The notes: generated by a model not told the origin, from the sequence alone. A stretch of DNA of 64,000 nt from Nocardioides dokdonensis FR1436 (GCF_001653335.1 NZ_CP015079.1:3658001-3722000), one strand, 5' to 3'; positions 18,555 through 27,472 are shown, counted from the first letter of the stretch. Numbers and translations are program-made.

Positions 18555-19271
18555 CTACGTGCGGCCTTCCACGACATCGGCGGACCCGGCCGGCGGCTCC
18601 AGCAGGTAGGCCACCCCGTCCACGGCGCGGACCCACTCACGACCCCCGGCGGTGCGCAGCTTGCGGCGCAGGCCGGCGACCTGGACGTCGACCAGGAAGT
18701 CGGACTCGATGAAGTCCTCGCCCCAGACCGCGCTCGCCAGCTCGGCCCGCGGCCAGGCCCTCCCGGGCCGGGACGCCAACGTGGAGAGCAGCTGGACCTC
18801 GGTGGGGGTCAGCGGGACGAGCTCGTCGTCGAGGTGCACCAGGCCGGTGGGCCCGTCCACGACGAGCCCGCCGGGGATCTCGAGCGTCGGGGCCGTGGCG
18901 CCCAGCCGGGGGCGCCGCAGCATCGCCACGGCGCGGGCCCGCAGCTCCCGCGGCGAGAACGGCTTGGCGAGGTACTCGTCGGCGCCCACCTCCAGGCCGA
19001 CCAGGCGGTCGATCTCGGAGTCGCGGCCCGTGATCATCACGATGTAGGCGTCGGTGAACTCCCGCAGCTCGCGGCACACGTCGGTGCCGTCGGCATCCGG
19101 GAGCGTGAGGTCGAGGGTGATGAGGTCGGGGGCGACCGCGCGGGCCGCAGCGACCGCCTCGGCACCGGTCGCGGCTGTGTCGACCGTGAGCCCGATCCCC
19201 TCGAGGACCATCACCACGAGGTCGCGGATGTCGGGGTCGTCGTCGACGACGAGGGCTCGGTGCGCGGTCAC
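18555..19271 (-). CDS. OmpR/PhoB-family response regulator (orphan)
   Basis: A 238-residue two-domain regulator. The receiver domain (1-120) has the acidic pair VVDDDPD, phosphoacceptor D54 in ITLDLTLPDA, switch residue in IVMITGRDSE and the conserved Lys in ADEYLAKPF. A winged-helix domain follows (PLTPTEVQLLSTLASRPGRAW, VDVQVAGLRRKL). GTG start behind GGAGG. No histidine kinase is adjacent. It lies between the mce4 promoter and the divergent PP2C/GT2 operon, 210 bases from the latter, so it might regulate that operon; this is inference from position only. Confidence 0.9.
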   Translation of the reverse strand: MTAHRALVVDDDPDIRDLVVMVLEGIGLTVDTAATGAEAVAAARAVAPDLITLDLTLPDADGTDVCRELREFTDAYIVMITGRDSEIDRLVGLEVGADEYLAKPFSPRELRARAVAMLRRPRLGATAPTLEIPGGLVVDGPTGLVHLDDELVPLTPTEVQLLSTLASRPGRAWPRAELASAVWGEDFIESDFLVDVQVAGLRRKLRTAGGREWVRAVDGVAYLLEPPAGSADVVEGRT

Positions 19272-19481
19272 TCGGTGCCTCCTGCAAGGCTGCTGGTGCC
19301 GGTCCCCCGGCAGGTGCGGAGCCGTCCCCCCACGACGCGCGCCAGGTTATCCCGACTCCAGAACGTCGGGCACCTCGGCCGTGTTTGCCGGGTGGAGCCG
19401 CCCCACAGCACCTATCGTGACGCCAGGGGGGCTACCGCCCGGCGGTACGACAGACGGACGAGACGAGCCAGGAACCCCCCG

Positions 19482-20681
19482 ATGCCAGAGCACGACACGT
19501 CCGCCACCGAGGCGCAGCGCCAGCGCGCCGTCGACAGCCTCGGCCTGGTGCCGGGGCTGCAGCACCCGCGCCTGGACCGCATCACCCGCCTCGCCCGGCT
19601 CGGGCTCGGGGTCCCGATGGCCGCGGTCACCGTCCTCGACCACGACCAGGCCTGGTTCCCCTCGACCCAGGGACTGTCGGCCGCACCGGTGGCGCGCACC
19701 GAGACCTTCTGCGCCGTGACGATCGACCGGGACGACACGATGGTGGTGCGCGACACCGCGGCCGTGCCGCGCTTCGCCGACCTCGACGTCGTCCGCCACG
19801 GGGGCGTCCGGTTCTACCTCGGGCGGACCCTGAGAGACCCGGCCGGGACCCCGGTCGCCACGTTCTGCGTCTTCGACACCGCCCCGCGCGACGTCGACGA
19901 CGACGAGATGGAGATGTTCGAGGACCTGGCCGCGTGGGCGGAGCGGGAGCTCGTCGCCTCCACCGAGATGTCCCAGGCCCGGCGGGTGCAGGCCTCGCTC
20001 CTGCCCTCGGCCCCGGTGCGCGTCGGCGGCTGGGAGGCGGCCGGCGTGTGCATGCCGGCGCTCGCCGTCGGCGGCGACTTCTACGACTACACGGTCACCG
20101 ACGACGTGCTGCACCTGAGCCTCGGGGACGTGATGGGCAAGGGCACCGGCGCGGCCCTGATCGGCGCCGGGGCGCGCACGGCCCTGCGCGGGACCGACGC
20201 CGCCGTCGCCGCCGGGGTCGACCTGGGGATCACCGTCACCCAGGTCGCCCGCAACCTCCTGCCCGACCTCGAGGCGGCCGAGTCGTTCCTGACCCTCTTC
20301 GAGCTCGCTCTCGACGCGCGGACCGGGATGGTGCGCTACGTCGACGCCGGCTCCGGACTCGCGCTGCTGGTGCGCGCCGGCGGGGCGGTCGAGCGCCTCG
20401 ACGGCGAGGACCGACCCCTGGGCGTGCTGCCCGACGACCACTGGAGCGAGCACGAGCGGTCCCTGGAGGCCGGGGACCGCCTGCTGGTGTTCAGCGACGG
20501 TCTCCTCGACCTGGTCCCGGACCCACAGCGCTGGTGGGAGCCGATCGCGGCGATCGTGGCCGGGGCCGACGACCTGGCCGGCTGCCTGGCCGCCATCACC
20601 CGGCTCGCCACGGAGGAGACGCCGCTCGACGACATCACCGCCGTGGCGGTCTTCGGCTCCGCCCTGGACGCGGCCGGGTGA
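19482..20681 (+). CDS. GAF-PP2C (SpoIIE/RsbU-like) serine phosphatase
   Basis: A 399-residue protein starting MPEHDTSATEAQRQRAVDSL. Residues about 28-155 form a GAF sensor domain (AAVTVLDHDQAWFPS, TETFCAVTI, GTPVATFCVFD). Residues about 185-395 form a PP2C phosphatase with metal-binding GGDFYDY (197-203), GDVMGKG (215-221) and the distal FSDGLLDLV and LDDITAVAVF. RsbU-type phosphatases dephosphorylate STAS antagonists. A STAS protein and an RsbW-like kinase lie downstream in the same coupled operon, which makes them the likely targets. The ligand or signal for the GAF domain is unknown. Confidence 0.88.
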   Translation: MPEHDTSATEAQRQRAVDSLGLVPGLQHPRLDRITRLARLGLGVPMAAVTVLDHDQAWFPSTQGLSAAPVARTETFCAVTIDRDDTMVVRDTAAVPRFADLDVVRHGGVRFYLGRTLRDPAGTPVATFCVFDTAPRDVDDDEMEMFEDLAAWAERELVASTEMSQARRVQASLLPSAPVRVGGWEAAGVCMPALAVGGDFYDYTVTDDVLHLSLGDVMGKGTGAALIGAGARTALRGTDAAVAAGVDLGITVTQVARNLLPDLEAAESFLTLFELALDARTGMVRYVDAGSGLALLVRAGGAVERLDGEDRPLGVLPDDHWSEHERSLEAGDRLLVFSDGLLDLVPDPQRWWEPIAAIVAGADDLAGCLAAITRLATEETPLDDITAVAVFGSALDAAG

Positions 20682-22639
20682 CCCGGCGTCTGGCACTGAT
20701 CCGTGTCGTCGTCGTGGCCACCGCCCTGCTCGGTGTCAACTACGTCGCCTGGCGGTGGTTGTTCTCGGTCAGCTGGTCGGCCTGGTGGATCGCGGTCCCG
20801 CTCGTCCTCGCCGAGACCTACAGCCTCATCGACTCCCTGCTCTTCGGGATGGGGATGTGGCGCCTCCGCGAGCGTGGCGAGGCTCCGCCGCCCGTCCCGG
20901 ACCGCACCGTGGACGTCTTCATCGCCACCTACAACGAGCCGATCGAGCTCGTCATGGAGACCGCCCGTGCGGCGAAGGCCATCACCTATCCGCACCGGAC
21001 CTGGATCCTCGACGACGGCAACCGGCCCGAGATGCGCGAGGCCGCGGAGTCCCTGGGGATCGGCTGGCTGACGCGGTCCTCGGACTGGGACGGGATGCCC
21101 CGGCACGCCAAGGCCGGCAACCTCAACAACGCCCTGCTCGCGACCGACGGCGAGTTCCTGCTCATCCTCGACGCCGACCAGGTCCCGCTCCCCGAGATCC
21201 TGGACCACACCCTGGGCTACTTCGAGGACGAGAAGGTGGCGCTGGTCCAGACGCCCCAGTGGTTCGTCAACGTGCCCGAGCACGATCCGCTGGGCAGCCA
21301 GGCGCCGCTCTTCTACGGGCCCATCCAGCAGGGCAAGGACGGCTGGAACTCCGCGTTCTTCTGCGGGTCCAACGCCATCATCCGGCGCGAGGCGCTGATG
21401 CAGCTGGGCATCTCGCGCTACGTGGGTGAGGTCGAGGTCGGCGTCAAGCGGGCCCTGCGCACCTCGCGCTCCGTCGTACGGGCGGCACGACGCCAGCTGG
21501 GGGCCGACGAGCACGAGGTGCGTGGGGCCCTCGACGAGATCGAGGCCGACATCGGCCGGGCCCGCCGCGAGCTGGCCCGGGGCGTCCCGCTCTTCGACGT
21601 CACCTACCGCTTCCAGCGCCGGGTGGAGGGGGTGCGGACCCGCCTGGTCGCCGCCGACCTCGAGACGCTGCAGGCCGACCTGGCCGTGATCGCCGAGCTC
21701 GACGGCATCGCCCACGACCCCGACCTCAGCCTCGCCACCGTCGACGAGGCGACGCTGACGCGCCTCGCCGGCCGCGAGATGTCACCGCTCGGAGCGGTCG
21801 AGACCGTGGAGGCCCTGGTGCGGGCGCTGGACGTCGACCGCACCGGCGAGGCCCAGCCGATCATGCCGCTGGCGACCATCTCGGTGACCGAGGACATGGC
21901 CACGTGCATGCGCCTGCACACGATGGGCTGGCGCAGCGTCTACCACGACGAGGTGCTGGCCAAGGGCCTCGCGCCCGAGGACCTGCAGACCATGCTGGTC
22001 CAGCGGCTGCGGTGGGCGCAGGGCACGGTGCAGGTCATGTTCCGGGAGAACCCCCTGGTGCAGAAGGGCCTGAGCATCCCCCAGCGCCTCATGTACTTCT
22101 CCACGATGTGGAGCTACCTCTCGGGGTTCGCGGCCCTGGTCTACATCGCGGCTCCGGTCATCTACCTCACGATCGGGGTGCTCCCCGTGCAGGCGCTCTC
22201 GACCGACTTCTTCGTGCGCCTGGTGCCGTTCCTGGTCGTCAACCAGCTGCTGTTCCTCATCGTGGCCGACGGTCGACCCACGTGGCGCGGCCAGCAGTAC
22301 TCGCTGGCGCTCTTCCCGGTGTGGATCAAGTCCTTCACCTCGGCCTTCGGCAACGTCTTCCTGCACCGCGACCTCGACTTCGCCGTGACCCCCAAGACGA
22401 AGCAGGCCGACACCGGACCCGCCTGGCACCTGGTGCGACCACAGCTGTGGGCCATCGGCCTGCTGGTCGTCGCGATCGTCGTCGGCGCCGTGCGCATCGC
22501 CGTCGGGCAGGCCGATCCCCTGGGCAGCCTCTTCAACATGGTCTGGGTCGTGTTCGACCTGGCCATCTTCTCCATCATCATCCGCGCCGCCCGCTACCGC
22601 GGGTTCGTGCCGACGACCACTCTCGAAGGAGCAGCATGA
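20678..22639 (+). CDS. cellulose-synthase-like GT2 glycosyltransferase
   Basis: A 653-residue processive GT2 enzyme. Two N-terminal membrane helices (7-60) precede the catalytic domain: DDGN (112-115), DAD (165-167), FCGSNAIIRR (228-237), TED (404-406) and QRLRW (442-446), the D,D,D,QxxRW set of BcsA-type synthases. At least four membrane helices follow. There is no PilZ domain, so c-di-GMP control as in BcsA is not expected. A Leu/Arg/Glu-rich insertion of about 150 residues (248-398) separates the acceptor motif from TED, where ordinary synthases are nearly continuous. The GTG start overlaps the phosphatase stop (GTGA). Confidence 0.88.
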   Translation: MTRRLALIRVVVVATALLGVNYVAWRWLFSVSWSAWWIAVPLVLAETYSLIDSLLFGMGMWRLRERGEAPPPVPDRTVDVFIATYNEPIELVMETARAAKAITYPHRTWILDDGNRPEMREAAESLGIGWLTRSSDWDGMPRHAKAGNLNNALLATDGEFLLILDADQVPLPEILDHTLGYFEDEKVALVQTPQWFVNVPEHDPLGSQAPLFYGPIQQGKDGWNSAFFCGSNAIIRREALMQLGISRYVGEVEVGVKRALRTSRSVVRAARRQLGADEHEVRGALDEIEADIGRARRELARGVPLFDVTYRFQRRVEGVRTRLVAADLETLQADLAVIAELDGIAHDPDLSLATVDEATLTRLAGREMSPLGAVETVEALVRALDVDRTGEAQPIMPLATISVTEDMATCMRLHTMGWRSVYHDEVLAKGLAPEDLQTMLVQRLRWAQGTVQVMFRENPLVQKGLSIPQRLMYFSTMWSYLSGFAALVYIAAPVIYLTIGVLPVQALSTDFFVRLVPFLVVNQLLFLIVADGRPTWRGQQYSLALFPVWIKSFTSAFGNVFLHRDLDFAVTPKTKQADTGPAWHLVRPQLWAIGLLVVAIVVGAVRIAVGQADPLGSLFNMVWVVFDLAIFSIIIRAARYRGFVPTTTLEGAA

Positions 22640-22971
22640 TCGAGTTCGCAGTCCACACCCGGGCCGACGGTGTGGGGGTGGTCGTCCCCCAGGGACGCCT
22701 CAACATGGTCGCCGCCCGGCGCCTCAAGGACGTCCTGTCCGAGCTGGTGGCGGCGGGCACGGCGCGCATCGTGGTCGACCTGGCGGAGACCACGTTCCTC
22801 GACTCCTCGGGGCTCGGTGCTCTCATCGGGGGGCTCAAGGCCGCCAGGCAGGCCGGGGGCGACCTCCGCATCGCCCGCCCCACGCCGGCCGTGAGCAGCG
22901 TCTTCGAGCTCACCAACCTCGACCGGGTGCTGCGTGCCCGGGACAGCGTCGAGGACGCCTTCGATGACTGA
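22636..22971 (+). CDS. STAS-domain anti-anti-sigma factor-like protein
   Basis: A 111-residue single STAS domain, RsbV/SpoIIAA type. The phosphorylation site is in FLDSSGLGALIGGL (Ser57 or Ser58). Dephosphorylated STAS proteins bind and sequester the RsbW-like kinase. ATG overlaps the GT2 stop (ATGA) and follows AAGGAG. Because phosphatase, antagonist and kinase genes surround and interlock with a polysaccharide synthase gene and no sigma factor is adjacent, the switch may act on the synthase or on a distant sigma factor. Confidence 0.88.
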   Translation: MIEFAVHTRADGVGVVVPQGRLNMVAARRLKDVLSELVAAGTARIVVDLAETTFLDSSGLGALIGGLKAARQAGGDLRIARPTPAVSSVFELTNLDRVLRARDSVEDAFDD

Positions 22972-23452
22972 GCCCGACCCGCGGACCACTGACGAGCTGC
23001 CGCTCGAGCAGCTCGACGAGCGCCTCGAGCTCTCCGCCCCGGCCACCCCCGAGATCCTCGAGCTGGTGCACGCGATGTTCGAGCACCTCTTCGCCGCGCG
23101 TCCCGACATCGAGGACGTGCCCCGGATGCGGTTCGAGATGTCGGTGATCGAGATCCTGTCCAACATCGTCGAGCACGCCTACCGCGCGGACTCCGCGAGC
23201 ACGCACGGGCCCGGCGAGTCCCGACGCTTCGCCATCACCGTGGCGCTCACCCCGACCCGGATGCTGGCCTCGCTGAGCGACAACGGGATGCCGATGTCGC
23301 TCGACCTCGAAGGTGCCGCCATGCCCGACGAGCTGGCCGAGTCCGGTCGCGGTCTGGCCATGGCGGCGGCGGCCCTCGACGCCCTCGACTACTCCCGCGA
23401 CGGCGGTATCAACCACTGGCACCTGCTGTCCCGCTACGGCGTCCGGGAGTGA
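22964..23452 (+). CDS. RsbW-like serine kinase / anti-sigma factor (HATPase_c)
   Basis: A 162-residue GHKL protein. The N-box is EMSVIEILSNIVEHAYRA (58-75, with the Mg-binding Asn67), the G1 box SDNGMP (105-110) and the G2 box ESGRGLAMAAAALDAL (126-141). These are the ATP-binding elements of RsbW/SpoIIAB. The ATG at 22964 overlaps the STAS gene by 8 bases; an upstream in-frame ATG lies deeper in that gene and is less likely. It presumably phosphorylates the adjacent STAS protein. Confidence 0.87.
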   Translation: MTEPDPRTTDELPLEQLDERLELSAPATPEILELVHAMFEHLFAARPDIEDVPRMRFEMSVIEILSNIVEHAYRADSASTHGPGESRRFAITVALTPTRMLASLSDNGMPMSLDLEGAAMPDELAESGRGLAMAAAALDALDYSRDGGINHWHLLSRYGVRE

Positions 23453-25845
23453 GTCCCCGCCGGTGGCGGAGCCTGGCGCTGGTCGTCCTGGCCGGGGTCC
23501 TCCTGTCGCTGCTCCCCGCAGCGGCGCACGCGGACGACGACGGCGTCCTCGAGCTGCCGGCAGCCGGTCCCCCGCTGTTCGGCCCCGGGCTCGACTGGAG
23601 CGACGACAGCGCTGCGGCGTACCGCGACCGGCTGGGGCTGACCCCCTCGCTGTACGAGCAGCGCGTCGAGTACCCGGTGACCGAGCGCTCGGGCGCCTTC
23701 CTGGAGGGCTTCGTCCGGCAGCTGGCGCCGCAGGGGGCGGTCGCGGTCCTCAGCCTCGAACCGTCGGTGCCGCTCCGCGACCTCGACCCGAGCCACGCGG
23801 AGGCGCTGGCCGAGCGCCTGGGCGCTCTCCACGACGAGCTCGGCACCACCTTCCTGGTCCGCTTCGCCCCGGAGATGAACGGCACCTGGTACGCCTGGGG
23901 CCAGCAGCCGGGTGCCTTCGTCGACGCCTTCCGCACCGTGGCCGACGTGCTGCACACCTCCACGCCCGAGGCCCAGACCGTCTGGTCCCCCGTCTACGGC
24001 GCCGGCTACCCCTACGGGGCCGCCTACGGCGACGTGGACCCCGACCGCGCCTCGGCCTCGGACGCGCTGGACACCGACGGCAACGGTCGGCTCGACGGCC
24101 GGGACGACCCCTACGGGCCCTACTGGCCCGGACCGGACGCCGTGGACTGGGTGGGGCTCACCCTCTACCACTTCGGCATCGACCGCGGCCGCCAGGACAA
24201 CGACCTCGACCCCGTCCAGGGCGGCGCCCGGGGCGAGGAGGAGCGCAGCATCGGCTTCGACAGCGACGTCGAGCCCGAGGCCGGAGCGTTCCGGGCCCGT
24301 CTGGAGGAGGAGTTCGGCTACGGCCGCGGCCGGGGCCGCTCCCCCTTCTACGAGCGGTTCGCCGAGCGCCACGACCTCCCGCTCCTCGTCGAGACCGGCG
24401 CGGTCTGGCTCCCCGACCCGGCCGGCGACCCCGAGCTCGACATCAAGCGCACGTGGTGGAGACAGGTGCTCGAGTCGCTCGACGACTACCCGCTGCTGCG
24501 CGGGATCGCCTGGCTGGAGCAGCGCCGACCGGAGGCCGAGGTCGACGGACGCACGGTGGACTGGCGCGCGACCCGCTCGACCGACCTGGCCCGTGCCCTC
24601 GCGGCCGACCTCGAGGGCACGGTCGTCCTCGGCCCGATCACCGACGTCCCGGAGCAGACGACCGACCCGACCCCGGCGGACGAGACCTCCGACCCGGACC
24701 GGGCGGCCGCCGTGGAACCCCTGCCGACCGCCCGCGGGCTGGTGATCGCGTCCTGGTGCCTGCTGGCGCTGCTGCTCGTCGCGCTCGCGACCCGACGACT
24801 GCGACCGGGCTGGTCGTGGTCGGCGGCGCGCGGCTCGGCCGACGACCCGGGCGGTCGGGACGAGCGCCTCGACGCCCTGCGCGGCGGGCTGCTCGTGGTC
24901 CTCGTCCTGGCGCACCTCGAGGTGCTCTCGGGCGGTCGCGGCCCGGTCGCCCACCTGATGGGTGTCACCACCGGCCCCGAGGCCTTCGTGCTGCTCTCCG
25001 GTGCCGCGATCGCCGTGGGCCACGCCCCGCTCGTCGCCCGCGTCGGTGAGGTCGCCGCCGGCGCCCGGCTCTGGAGGCGTGCGGCCGTGCTGTGGTTCGC
25101 CGCCGTGGCCACCACGCTGCTCGTGCTCGGGCTCTCCTACGTCCCCGGGCTCCGCACCGCGGCGGTCACCACCTGGACGACCCCCGCCGGCGAGCGGATC
25201 GACCTCTTCGCCGACGCCGCCCCGCTGCTGGACTACCCGCCCCCGTGGCCGTCGGTCCAGCGACTCTTCGCGCTGGAGACCGGCGTGTGGTCGCTGAACA
25301 TCCTCGGCCTGCTGGCGCTGCTCAGCCTGGTCGCCCCGGTGGTGCTCTGGCTGCTGCGCCGCCGGCTGTGGTGGCTGGTGCTGGGCGCCTCCTGGGCCGC
25401 CTACGCCTGGGGTGTGCTCGGGTCGCCGGACTGGACCGACGCGCAGTTCGACGCGGCGTACCCGCCCCTGGTCTGGCAGGTCGTCTTCGTGCACGGGCTC
25501 GTGCTGGGCCACCACCGCGCCGCGCTCGCGCGGTGCTGGGGGTCCCGCTGGGCCCGGGCCGCCCTGGCGCTCGGCGTGCTCGCGCTGGCCGTGGCCGCCA
25601 CCGCCGCCGCGACCCACGGCACCGCGGCCAGTCCCTGGGTCGACTGGTGGCCGGGACGCGACCTGCCCGCGGGACGTCTCGTCTCGGTGCTGGTGGTGGG
25701 CCTGGTGGCGCTGGCGGTGCTCACGGCCTGGTGGGTGCCCTTCCGGGCCACGGTGGGACGGGCGCTCGTGCCACTGGGGCGCGCCGGCCTCGCCGTCCTG
25801 GTGGCTCACGTCCTGGTCCTGGTCGCGTGGTCAACCCTCGTCTGA
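23449..25845 (+). CDS. secreted GH26-like glycoside hydrolase fused to OpgC-like membrane acyltransferase
   Basis: A 798-residue fusion. A signal peptide (1-28, ending AAAHA) leads into a GH26-like barrel: LVRFAPEMNGTWYAWG (136-151) carries a putative acid/base Glu142, and LLVETGAVW (312-320) a putative nucleophile Glu315. Within it DTDGNGRLDGRDD (208-220) looks like an EF-hand calcium loop. A linker rich in Thr/Pro/Asp follows, a helix at 430-448, then from about 470 an OpgC-like domain starting ERLDALRGGLLVVLVLAHLE with about ten membrane helices. The likely role is trimming and O-acylating (for example succinylating) the polymer made by the GT2 enzyme. GTG overlaps the kinase stop. Confidence 0.75.
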   Translation: MSPRRWRSLALVVLAGVLLSLLPAAAHADDDGVLELPAAGPPLFGPGLDWSDDSAAAYRDRLGLTPSLYEQRVEYPVTERSGAFLEGFVRQLAPQGAVAVLSLEPSVPLRDLDPSHAEALAERLGALHDELGTTFLVRFAPEMNGTWYAWGQQPGAFVDAFRTVADVLHTSTPEAQTVWSPVYGAGYPYGAAYGDVDPDRASASDALDTDGNGRLDGRDDPYGPYWPGPDAVDWVGLTLYHFGIDRGRQDNDLDPVQGGARGEEERSIGFDSDVEPEAGAFRARLEEEFGYGRGRGRSPFYERFAERHDLPLLVETGAVWLPDPAGDPELDIKRTWWRQVLESLDDYPLLRGIAWLEQRRPEAEVDGRTVDWRATRSTDLARALAADLEGTVVLGPITDVPEQTTDPTPADETSDPDRAAAVEPLPTARGLVIASWCLLALLLVALATRRLRPGWSWSAARGSADDPGGRDERLDALRGGLLVVLVLAHLEVLSGGRGPVAHLMGVTTGPEAFVLLSGAAIAVGHAPLVARVGEVAAGARLWRRAAVLWFAAVATTLLVLGLSYVPGLRTAAVTTWTTPAGERIDLFADAAPLLDYPPPWPSVQRLFALETGVWSLNILGLLALLSLVAPVVLWLLRRRLWWLVLGASWAAYAWGVLGSPDWTDAQFDAAYPPLVWQVVFVHGLVLGHHRAALARCWGSRWARAALALGVLALAVAATAAATHGTAASPWVDWWPGRDLPAGRLVSVLVVGLVALAVLTAWWVPFRATVGRALVPLGRAGLAVLVAHVLVLVAWSTLV

Positions 25846-26151
25846 GCGTCCGTCGGAGGGCGCGCTGACCGGCGCCTGCCAGCGCGCCCGTCGCTCCTCG
25901 AGCGTCTGGTCCCACCAGGGCGGCTGGCCGCGCTCCCCGAGGGCGAGCTTGGCGGCCTGCACCCCGGCCCGGGACGTGGCCTCCTCGTCGGTCCCCTTGG
26001 TCCGCCGCACGTCGCGGCGCCACGCCATCAGGATCCGTTGGAGCTCGTCGCGACGGTCCTCGGGGATCTCGGGGTCCGTGGCCCGCCAGCGGCGTCCGTC
26101 GACGACGATGTAGCGCCCGTCCGGCGTGTGCTCCACCTCGCGGCGGGTCAC
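25831..26151 (-). CDS. small conserved hypothetical protein
   Basis: A 106-residue protein beginning with GTG at 26151 (MTRREVEHTPDGRYIVVDGR), overlapping the MFS transporter stop (GTGA). The N-terminal third is a short beta-rich motif (GRYIVVDGRRWRATDPEIP). The rest is Arg/Glu-rich helix with a Trp pair (PPWWDQTLEERRARW). Similar actinobacterial proteins are common, and databases sometimes name them biopolymer transporter Tol without evidence. No function can be given. Its 3' end overlaps the convergent fusion gene by 15 bases. Only a longer, wrong-frame start would make it large. Confidence 0.7.
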   Translation of the reverse strand: MTRREVEHTPDGRYIVVDGRRWRATDPEIPEDRRDELQRILMAWRRDVRRTKGTDEEATSRAGVQAAKLALGERGQPPWWDQTLEERRARWQAPVSAPSDGRSDEG

Positions 26152-27440
26152 CCTCGACCCTCTGCTTCCAGAGCCGCCCGGTCGAAGACCCGGCGGGCCC
26201 GCAACCGGTAGCGGACCACCTGGGACAGCCCGATCACCCAGATGACGTACTGCGTGCTCATCGCCCAGCGGAAGGCCTCGGGGGTGTAGTCGGTGCCGCC
26301 GCCAGGGGTGCGCCAGTCGAGCACCAGCCCGATGGCCACGACGAGGACCAGGCTGGCCGAGAACCCTCCGACGTTGATGATCCCGGTGGAGCTCGCCATC
26401 CGCTCGGGCGGGTTGGCGGTGCGGGCGACGTCGAAGCCGATCATCGAGGCCGGGCCGCCGACGCCGCACACGAGGGCCAGCACCACCAGCAGCGCCAGCG
26501 GCGCGGGGCCGGGCCAGGCGAGCACGAGCGTCCAGGTCGTCACGATCGCGGCGACGATGCCGAGCACCATCGAGGAGCGGTGCCAGGGGTGCAGCCCGAT
26601 CAGCCAACCGAGCACCGGGCCGCTGATGATCACGGCCACCACGATGAGGGTCAGCAGGACGCCGGCCTCGGCAGGGCTGCGGCCCTCCCCGCGCACGAAG
26701 AAGGGGTAGCCCCACAGGAGGGTCAGCGTGGTGGCGCTGAACTGGGTGCTGAAGTGCATCCAGAACCCGAGCCGGGTGCCCGGGTGCGCCCAGGAGGCGC
26801 GCAGGCTGGCCGCGGCCCGCGCCGGCGACATGAGCTCGCCGCGGAGGTTGCGGCGTCCCGGGGCGTCGGCCACCACGAGCAGGGCCAGCACCGTGAGCGC
26901 GGCCCCCACGCCGGCGGTGAAGAGGTAGGCCGGCGTCCAGCCCCACCGGCCCAGCGCCCACGTCATCGGCACGGCGGCGGCGATCGCGCCGGTCTGGCCG
27001 ATGGTGCCGGTCAGCTGGCTGAAGAACGGCACCCGCCGCACCGGGAACCAGGTGACCAGCAGGCGCAGCACGCAGATGAAGGTCAGCGCGTCGCCCATGC
27101 CGACGAAGAACCGGGCCACCAGGGCCACGGAGTAGGAGTCGGCGAACGCAAAGGCGGTCTGGGCGCCGGCCAGGATGACGGCGCCGCTGAGCAGCACGCT
27201 GCGCGGGCCGTAGCGGTCGACGAGCAGACCCACCGGCACCTGCATGGCGGCGTACACGAGCAGCTGGAGCATGGTGAAGACCGCCAGCTGCGAGGCGGAG
27301 ATCCCGAACCGCTCGGTCGCCACGAGGCCCGCGACCGCCAGGGAGGAGCGGTGGAAGACCGCGAGCAGGTACAGCGACAGCGCCACCGCCCAGACCAGCA
27401 CGGCCCGGCGGCTCGGCGACGCGCGCACGGTGCTCACCAC
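26148..27440 (-). CDS. MFS transporter
   Basis: A 430-residue permease with about 12 membrane helices. The loop 2-3 motif VGLLVDRYGPRSVLL is the major-facilitator signature, and a second-half counterpart is weaker. SYLLAVFHRSSLAV-like text at the N-terminus resembles nitrate/nitrite and sugar-phosphate antiporter-like MFS proteins, but no substrate can be assigned. Its stop overlaps the downstream small gene. Confidence 0.85.
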   Translation of the reverse strand: MVSTVRASPSRRAVLVWAVALSLYLLAVFHRSSLAVAGLVATERFGISASQLAVFTMLQLLVYAAMQVPVGLLVDRYGPRSVLLSGAVILAGAQTAFAFADSYSVALVARFFVGMGDALTFICVLRLLVTWFPVRRVPFFSQLTGTIGQTGAIAAAVPMTWALGRWGWTPAYLFTAGVGAALTVLALLVVADAPGRRNLRGELMSPARAAASLRASWAHPGTRLGFWMHFSTQFSATTLTLLWGYPFFVRGEGRSPAEAGVLLTLIVVAVIISGPVLGWLIGLHPWHRSSMVLGIVAAIVTTWTLVLAWPGPAPLALLVVLALVCGVGGPASMIGFDVARTANPPERMASSTGIINVGGFSASLVLVVAIGLVLDWRTPGGGTDYTPEAFRWAMSTQYVIWVIGLSQVVRYRLRARRVFDRAALEAEGRG

Positions 27441-27472
27441 TGCATCCTCTCCCCTCGCTCTAGCATGCGCTC

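Noticed and set aside
18240..19481. A long N-terminal extension of the PP2C phosphatase frame
   Set aside because: The extension crosses the response regulator, the KstR-type operator and the mce4 promoter, and has no protein-like features. The ATG at 19482 starts a normal GAF domain.
23434..25809. 791-codon open frame on the minus strand opposite the GH26-OpgC gene
   Set aside because: It is low-complexity, Arg/Gly/Pro-rich and has no domain. It is the reverse shadow of the + strand gene, as is typical at this GC content.
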